A DNA stretch of 64,000 nt, taken from contig NZ_JBITMQ010000005.1 in NCBI RefSeq assembly GCF_044466355.1, forward strand, positions 372,001 through 436,000. The letters run 5' to 3'. This document shows positions 58,992 to 64,000 of this stretch, in pieces. This DNA is from Actinophytocola sp044466355 (GTDB taxonomy: Bacteria; Actinomycetota; Actinomycetes; Mycobacteriales; Pseudonocardiaceae). The position numbers and the translations under genes were made by a program. The notes under the pieces were generated by a model, which was given only the letters and a program-made list of their open reading frames with translations, was not told the origin of the DNA and searched no databases. Numbering within the stretch: position 1 is the stretch's first letter; each line of letters starts with the position of its first letter.

Positions 58992-60715
58992 CACACCACC
59001 GCCTTCATCCTGGCGAGTCGTTTGAGGACGGTGCAGGCGATACCGTTGCCGTCGAGGCCGTGCGCACGCAGGATCTCGTCGCGGGACGCGTGCGGCAGGA
59101 ACCCGTTCGGCAGCGCGAACGTCGCCACGCAGGTGCGTTCCCCCGCGGCGGCGAGCGCCTGCGCGAGCCGGGCGCCGAGCGCGCCGGTGGCCGTGGTGTC
59201 CTCGACCGCGAGCACCAGCGGGAACCCGGCGGCGAGGCGCAGCAGCCCGGGATGCAGCGGCATCGTCCACTGTGGATCGACGACCGTGACGGGCACGTCG
59301 TGGCGGGAAAGCTCGTCGGCCGCAGCCAGGCACGCGCCCGCGAGCGGGCCCACCGCCACCAGCAGTACCGGCGCCTCCGGGGCGTCCAGCAGCACGTCGT
59401 AGCCGTCCGTCCGACGTACCGCCGGGATGTCGGGTCCCGCCTTCGCCTTCGGGTACCGCAGCACGGTCGGCGCGTCCGAAACGGACACCGCCGCGCGCAG
59501 GAGCTCCCGCAGCGTGGCCGGGTCGCGCGGCGCGGCGAGGCGCAGCCCCGGCACCACCGGCAGCACGGACGCGTCCCACATGCCGTGGTGGCTCGCGCCG
59601 TCCGGGCCCGTGACGCCCGCGCGGTCGAGCACGAACGTGACCCCGAGCCGGTGCAGCGCCACGTCCATCAGCACCTGGTCGAACGCGCGGGACAGGAACG
59701 TGGCGTAGATCGCGACGACGGGGTGCAGCCCGCCCATCGCGAGGCCCGCCGCCGACGTGACCGCGTGCTGCTCCGCGATGCCCACGTCGAACGTCCGCGC
59801 CGGGAACCGCCGCGCGAACTTCCCGAGCCCGGTGGGCAGCGCCATCGCGGCGGTCAGGCACACCACGTCCGGCCGGTCCTCGCCGATCGCCACGATGCTG
59901 TCGGCGAACACCGACGTCCACGACGCCCCGGCGGTCGAGGACGCCGGGCTCACCGCGTGCATGCGGTCCGCCTCGTCCGCCTCGGCGGGCGGGTGGCCCT
60001 TCCCCTTCTCCGTGACGCAGTGCACGACCACCGGCCGCCCCAGCGCCGCCGCCTCGTGGAGAGCGCTCTCCACCGCGACGACGTCGTGCCCGTCGACCGG
60101 ACCGGTGTAGGCGAACCCCAGTGCGGTGAACACGTTCGTCCGGGTCGCGCCCGCGCGCAGCGCGGCGAGGTGCTCGGCGAGACCGCCGACCGTCGGCGCG
60201 TAGGAGCGGCCGTTGTCGTTGAGCACCACCACGACCGGCCGCGCGGGCGCCGCGCCGAGGTTGTTGAGCGCCTCCCACGCCATGCCGCCGGTCAGCGCGC
60301 CGTCGCCGACGACCGCGACCACCCGCCGGTCGTGGGCGCCCGTGACGGCGAACGACTTCGCCAGTCCGTCCGCATAGGACAGCGCGGTGGAGGCGTGCGA
60401 GTTCTCGATCACGTCGTGCGGCGACTCGGTGCGCGACGGGTAGCCCGACGTGCCACCCGCCTGGCGGAGGTCGTCGAAACGCCGGCCGGTCAGCAGCTTG
60501 TGGACGTACGCCTGGTGCCCGGTGTCGAACAGGAGCACGTCGTCCGGCGAGCGGAACACGCGGTGCAGCGCGATGGTCAGCTCGACCGCGCCGAGGTTCG
60601 GCCCGAGGTGCCCACCGGTGGCGGAGACCCTGTCGACGAGCACGGTCCGCAACTCGGCGGCGAGCGAGTGCAGCGCGGGCGCGGACATCCGGCGCAGCGC
60701 GGCCAGGTCGGGCAT
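58991..60715 (-). CDS. dxs: 1-deoxy-D-xylulose-5-phosphate synthase
   Basis: The 574-residue TDP enzyme is a shorter DXS than the common 620-640. Motifs present: VSATGGHLGPNLGAVELTIALH, DTGHQAYVHKLLTGR, VVGDGALTGGMAWEALNN (TPP-binding GDG...N), the SHAS-T loop, FDVGIAEQHAVTSAAGLAMGG with the catalytic Glu, and HHGMWD. It makes DXP, the first committed step of the MEP pathway. Start ATG 60715 overlaps the ispH stop by one base, and its own stop overlaps the ispG start in the same way. Confidence 0.92.
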   Translation of the reverse strand: MPDLAALRRMSAPALHSLAAELRTVLVDRVSATGGHLGPNLGAVELTIALHRVFRSPDDVLLFDTGHQAYVHKLLTGRRFDDLRQAGGTSGYPSRTESPHDVIENSHASTALSYADGLAKSFAVTGAHDRRVVAVVGDGALTGGMAWEALNNLGAAPARPVVVVLNDNGRSYAPTVGGLAEHLAALRAGATRTNVFTALGFAYTGPVDGHDVVAVESALHEAAALGRPVVVHCVTEKGKGHPPAEADEADRMHAVSPASSTAGASWTSVFADSIVAIGEDRPDVVCLTAAMALPTGLGKFARRFPARTFDVGIAEQHAVTSAAGLAMGGLHPVVAIYATFLSRAFDQVLMDVALHRLGVTFVLDRAGVTGPDGASHHGMWDASVLPVVPGLRLAAPRDPATLRELLRAAVSVSDAPTVLRYPKAKAGPDIPAVRRTDGYDVLLDAPEAPVLLVAVGPLAGACLAAADELSRHDVPVTVVDPQWTMPLHPGLLRLAAGFPLVLAVEDTTATGALGARLAQALAAAGERTCVATFALPNGFLPHASRDEILRAHGLDGNGIACTVLKRLARMKAVV

Positions 60716-61638
60716 CACGATCGCACCGAGGACGGGAGGGTGAACCGGATGTCCTCGGTCGCGGTGCGGTGTTCCAGCACCCGGACCGGTCTGAGCGCGG
60801 CGACCACCTCGTCGACCAGTTCGGGTGGCGCCGACGCACCCGCCGTGAGGCCGACGGTGCGCACGCCGTCGAGCCATTCCGGTCTGATGTCGCCCGCGTC
60901 GTCGATGAGGTGTGCCGGTGTGCCCGCACGCTCGGCGAGCTCCACGAGCCGCACGGAGTTCGACGAGTTCGCCGAACCGATCACCAGCACCAGGTCGGAC
61001 CTCTCGGCCACTGTGGACAGTGCCTGCTGGCGGTTCGTGGTGGCGTAACAGATGTCGTCGGACGCCGGGCCCGCGAGCTTCGGGAAGCGAGCGCGGAGCA
61101 CGCCGACGATCCGCGCGGTCTCGTCGACCGAGAGCGTGGTCTGCGTCAGGTAGGACACGCGCTCGGGCACGGTGACCGTCCGCGCCTGCTCGACGTTCTC
61201 GACGAGGATGGTGTCGTCGGGGGCCTCGCCGAGCGTGCCCTCCACCTCCTCGTGGCCGGCGTGGCCGATGAGCAGGACGGTGTCGCCGCGGCCCGCGAAC
61301 CGGCGGGCCTCCGCGTGGACCTTGGTCACCAGCGGGCACGTGGCGTCGACGACGTGCAGGTGCCGCCCTCCCGCCTCGGCGCGCACGGCGGGGGAGACAC
61401 CGTGCGCGGAGAACACGACGGTCGCGCCACGCGGCACGTGCGTCAGCTCGTCGACGAACACCGCCCCACGCCGCTCGAGGTCCGCGACGACGCGCGCGTT
61501 GTGCACGATCTGCTTGCGCACGTACACGGGTCGGCCGCGCTGCGCGAGCGCGTGCTCGACGATCTCGATGGCCCGCTCGACACCCGCGCAGAACGACCGC
61601 GGCGCGGCGAGCAGAACGGTATGGGGAGCCGGGGCCAT
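60715..61638 (-). CDS. ispH: 4-hydroxy-3-methylbut-2-enyl diphosphate reductase (IspH/LytB)
   Basis: The 307-residue enzyme produces IPP and DMAPP from HMBPP using a [4Fe-4S] cluster. The three cluster cysteines are visible in SFCAGVERAI, DATCPLVTKVH and DICYATTNRQ. The substrate histidines are in FSAHGVSP and GHAGHEEVEGT, and the catalytic Glu is in the latter. GGAGG precedes ATG 61638. It is the third gene of the encapsulin operon, 38 nt after the prenyl synthase. Confidence 0.94.
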   Translation of the reverse strand: MAPAPHTVLLAAPRSFCAGVERAIEIVEHALAQRGRPVYVRKQIVHNARVVADLERRGAVFVDELTHVPRGATVVFSAHGVSPAVRAEAGGRHLHVVDATCPLVTKVHAEARRFAGRGDTVLLIGHAGHEEVEGTLGEAPDDTILVENVEQARTVTVPERVSYLTQTTLSVDETARIVGVLRARFPKLAGPASDDICYATTNRQQALSTVAERSDLVLVIGSANSSNSVRLVELAERAGTPAHLIDDAGDIRPEWLDGVRTVGLTAGASAPPELVDEVVAALRPVRVLEHRTATEDIRFTLPSSVRS

Positions 61639-61676
61639 GGAACCTCCTCGTTCCGCACGCCCGCCGGGGACATGCG

Positions 61677-62702
61677 TCAGTGCTGTCGGGTGGTCAGCAG
61701 GTGGGCCAGTGCGGTCAGTTCCGCTGCCGCCGCGGTCTCGGGGAGGTGCTCCAGGTGGGTCAGGGCGGTCGCCATCAGGTGGTCGGCCTGGTGCCGGCTC
61801 CACGCGCGACCGCCTGCCTGCTCCACGAGATCCGCCGCCCGGTGCAACTCCCGGTCCGCGGGCGGTTCCGTGCGTCCGTACAGGGCGGCCAGTTCGTCGC
61901 CCGCCGCCGTGCCGGACGTCAGCGCGTACACCACCGGGAGCGACTTCTTGCGGTTGCGCACGTCCGAGAACACCGGCTTGCCCGTCGTCCCCTCGTCGCC
62001 CCAGATCCCCAGCAGGTCGTCCACGTGCTGGAACGCGAGCCCGATGTGCTCGCCGAACGCACGCAGATGCCCGACCTGCTCGGGTGATCCGCCGCCGAAC
62101 GAGCCGCCGATCGCGCACGCGCAGCCCATCAACGCGGCCGTCTTGCCCGCCGCCATCGCCTGGCACTCCGTGAGTTCCACAGTGGACCGCTGCTCGAAGT
62201 CCATGTCCGCGCACTGGCCGTCCACGAGCTCCTGCACGGCCGCGGTCAGCATCCGCATGCCCGGCCCCGCCGCGGGGTGGCCGCTCGCGGCCAGCACGTC
62301 CAACGCCAGCGTCAGCAGCGCGTCCCCCGCGAGGATCGCCGCGCCGATGCCGAACACGCTCCACGCGGTCCGCCGGTGCCGCCTGGTCAGGTCGCCGTCC
62401 ATCACGTCGTCGTGCAGCAGCGAGAAGTTGTGCACCAGCTCGACCGCGACCCCGGATGGCACCGCCTCCCTCGGCGACCCGCCGACCACCGCGGCGCTCA
62501 GCAGCGTGAGCGTCGGGCGCAGCGCCTTGCCACCCGCCGACGACGTCCGCGTGCCGTGCTCGTCCCACCAGCCGAGGTGGTACCCGGCGATGCGGCGCAT
62601 GCTGCTCGGCAGCGTGTCCACGGCCGCCCGCATCGCCGGGTCGACCAGTTCCCGGCTCCACACAAGCGTTTGCGTGGTACTGATCCGTTCCGGTGCGACC
62701 AC
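61677..62702 (-). CDS. Polyprenyl/geranylgeranyl diphosphate synthase
   Basis: The 341-residue trans-prenyltransferase has GGKALRPTL near residue 58, the first Asp-rich motif LLHDDVMDGDLTRRH (DDxxD) and a second in HVDDLLGIWGDEGTTGKP, with the DDLLG form common in actinomycete GGPP synthases. There is no long disordered N-terminal tail of the sort known to act as encapsulin cargo tag. GTG 62702 is one base after the encapsulin stop. It joins IPP and DMAPP made by the following MEP genes into a longer prenyl diphosphate; chain length is inferred. Confidence 0.88.
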   Translation of the reverse strand: MVAPERISTTQTLVWSRELVDPAMRAAVDTLPSSMRRIAGYHLGWWDEHGTRTSSAGGKALRPTLTLLSAAVVGGSPREAVPSGVAVELVHNFSLLHDDVMDGDLTRRHRRTAWSVFGIGAAILAGDALLTLALDVLAASGHPAAGPGMRMLTAAVQELVDGQCADMDFEQRSTVELTECQAMAAGKTAALMGCACAIGGSFGGGSPEQVGHLRAFGEHIGLAFQHVDDLLGIWGDEGTTGKPVFSDVRNRKKSLPVVYALTSGTAAGDELAALYGRTEPPADRELHRAADLVEQAGGRAWSRHQADHLMATALTHLEHLPETAAAAELTALAHLLTTRQH

Positions 62703-62703
62703 G

Positions 62704-64000
62704 TCAGCGCCCCAGCTCGACGTTCTCCAGCACCCCGAGCGCGTCGGGCACCAGCACCGCCGCCGAGAAGTACACGCTGACCAGGTACGACAGGATGGCC
62801 TTCTCGTCGATGCCCATGAACCGCACGTTCATGCTCGGTGCCACCTCGTCGTCGATGTTCACCGTGTGCAGTCCGATCACGCCCTGGTCCTCGACGCCGG
62901 TACGCATCACGATGATCGACGACACGTCGCCCTCGGTGATCGGGATCTTGTCGCACGGCAGGATCGGCACCCCGCGCCACGTCTGCACGGTCGTCCCCTC
63001 GAACACGACGTTCTGGGGGTAGATCCCGCGTGCGGTGCACTCCCGCCGGAACGCGGCGATCGCCCGCGGATGCGCGAGGAAGAACTTCGACTTGCGCCGC
63101 CGCGACAGCAGCTCGTCGAGGTCGTCGGGCGTCGGTGGGCCGGAACGGGTGAAGACCCGCTGCGACAGGTCCGCGTTGTGCAGCAGCCCGTACGACGGGT
63201 TGTTGACCAGCTCGTGTTCCTGCCGCTCCCGCAGCGCCTCGACGGTCAGGCGCAGCTGTTCCCGCGTCTGGTCCATCGGGTCGTTGTAGAGGTCGGCGAC
63301 CCTGGTGTGCACGTGCAGCAGCGTCTGCGCGACGTCCAGTTCGTACTCGCGTGGCGTCAGCTCGTAGTCCGCGAACGTGCCGGGCAGCTCGACCTCGCCC
63401 GCGTGCCCCGACGACAGCTCGATCGCCGCCTCACCGGCACGGTTCTGCGCCTTCGACGGCCGGGAGAGCGCTTCCCGGATGTGCTCGCGCAGCGCGTCGG
63501 ACTGCCCGTTCATCTGCCGGAACGACTGTCCCGCCAGCACCAGGACGGTGCAGGGGGTGATCGTCTTGACGCTGAACTCCCACTGGTCGCGCTCGCCGGT
63601 GAGGATCTCGCTGCCGAAGTGGTCGCCGTCCGCGAGCACCTTCGCGACCTGGTCGTCGTCGTACCTACCGGGTGTCAGCTTGTTGGCTTTGCCGTGCGCC
63701 AGCAGGAAAAGCTCCTCGCGTGGCTCTCCACCCCGGACGATCAGCTCACCCGGCCCGTACTCCCGCTGCTCGAACCGGCCGGCGAGCGCACCGAGCGCGG
63801 CGTCGTTCGTGAAGTCCCGCAGCAGCGGCAGCTCCCGCAGCTCGGCGGGCACCACCCGGATGGCGGTGCCCTCGCTGACGAACGTCAGGCGCCCGTCGCC
63901 GACCGCGTACGACAGGCGCCGGTTGACCCGGTACGTGCCGCCCGCGATGTCCACCCACGGCAGCATCTTGAGCAGCCACCGCGTGGTGATGCCGCGCATC
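62704..64000 (-). CDS. Family 2B encapsulin shell protein, N-terminus off the window
   Basis: The frame is open to the window's right edge, so the protein is partial (at least 431 residues). It shows the Family 2 encapsulin N-arm (GITTRWLLKMLPWVDIAGGTYRVNRRLSYAVGDGR). An inserted cyclic-nucleotide-binding-like domain follows (about 60-165, YGPGELIVRGGEPREELFLLAHGKANKLTPG), then the HK97-fold part (LPGTFADYELTPREYELDVAQTLLHVHTRVADLYNDP, LLHNADLSQRVFTRSGPPTPDDLDELL). This layout is the cNBD-containing Family 2B, often mis-called Crp/Fnr. Family 2B shells package terpene cyclases. Here the shell heads an operon with prenyl synthase, ispH, dxs and ispG. Confidence 0.88.
   Translation of the reverse strand, partial: MRGITTRWLLKMLPWVDIAGGTYRVNRRLSYAVGDGRLTFVSEGTAIRVVPAELRELPLLRDFTNDAALGALAGRFEQREYGPGELIVRGGEPREELFLLAHGKANKLTPGRYDDDQVAKVLADGDHFGSEILTGERDQWEFSVKTITPCTVLVLAGQSFRQMNGQSDALREHIREALSRPSKAQNRAGEAAIELSSGHAGEVELPGTFADYELTPREYELDVAQTLLHVHTRVADLYNDPMDQTREQLRLTVEALRERQEHELVNNPSYGLLHNADLSQRVFTRSGPPTPDDLDELLSRRRKSKFFLAHPRAIAAFRRECTARGIYPQNVVFEGTTVQTWRGVPILPCDKIPITEGDVSSIIVMRTGVEDQGVIGLHTVNIDDEVAPSMNVRFMGIDEKAILSYLVSVYFSAAVLVPDALGVLENVELGR

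Noticed and set aside
62704..64000. Crp/Fnr transcription factor at the right edge
   Set aside because: The cyclic-nucleotide domain is an insert in a larger HK97-type shell protein, and there is no helix-turn-helix.
1..64000. tRNA, rRNA or integrase marking the island boundary
   Set aside because: I looked for these near 15.6-16.9 kb and elsewhere and saw none, so no attachment site is claimed.

Overview
The window is high-G+C DNA with 4-nt gene overlaps, GTG starts and gene families typical of a mycolate-free actinomycete of the Pseudonocardiales (Lentzea, Saccharothrix, Actinosynnema or Amycolatopsis type). The evidence is an iniBAC-type dynamin locus, a Family 2B encapsulin, LytR-CpsA-Psr, SigG-type and ROK proteins, and a BVMO/TetR pair. 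A run of 98 N (30621-30718) inside a repeat shows that it comes from a draft or scaffolded assembly. The genus is an inference, since no rRNA or tRNA gene is present.

Region 1 (1-15.6 kb) is an accessory defence island whose base composition looks less G+C-rich than the rest. A leftward operon (XRE-GHKL ATPase, unknown protein, DUF6339-like protein cut by the window edge) diverges from a rightward, translationally coupled operon. The rightward genes are a giant GHKL-ATPase/SF2 helicase, a UvrD-type helicase, DrmA and DrmB. DrmA and DrmB are core DISARM proteins, but the PLD nuclease DrmC and the DISARM methylases are absent from the window. The two operons share a perfect 44-bp palindrome that contains two mirror-image promoter-like sequences. 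This is the best candidate for a little-described system. Region 1 ends in a degenerate stretch (15.6-16.85 kb) with a frameshifted lipoprotein or kinase-tail remnant and an N-terminally odd deazaflavin nitroreductase.

Region 2 (16.8-25.7 kb) holds ordinary chromosomal genes: a Cds1-like PLP enzyme, a LysR/MFS divergent pair, a DUF3574 secreted protein, exonuclease III, a second MFS carrier, GNAT and Crp/Fnr, YciI, TetR and a class II aldolase.

Region 3 (25.7-35.5 kb) is a complete relative of the mycobacterial isoniazid-inducible locus. An IniR-like AAA/LuxR regulator and an Hsp70-like protein diverge from a repeat-rich IniB-like protein followed by two dynamin-like GTPases (IniA and IniC types). 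A 170-bp MITE-like palindrome starts exactly at the iniC stop codon.

Region 4 (35.5-57 kb) contains DUF3618, a TetR/BVMO pair, a transglycosylase with an ESX-like tail, MFS, a diguanylate cyclase, a phospholipase A2-acyltransferase-3 fusion, an LCP wall ligase, an XRE regulator, CsbD, a class V aminotransferase, EEP nuclease and a SigG-type sigma factor with a TIGR03086 protein. It also contains a DHFR-like protein and a ROK regulator diverging from a glucosylglycerate-hydrolase-like GH63 and a PHP phosphoesterase. Two copies of a long palindromic repeat lie at 38.4 and 49.2 kb.

Region 5 (56.6-64 kb) is one leftward operon: Family 2B encapsulin shell (5' end off the window), GGPP-type prenyl synthase, ispH, dxs, ispG, DUF4239 and a Pro/Thr-rich membrane protein. 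It joins the first and the two last MEP-pathway enzymes and a prenyl elongase to a nanocompartment shell, which suggests a packaged terpenoid pathway whose cyclase would lie to the right of the window.
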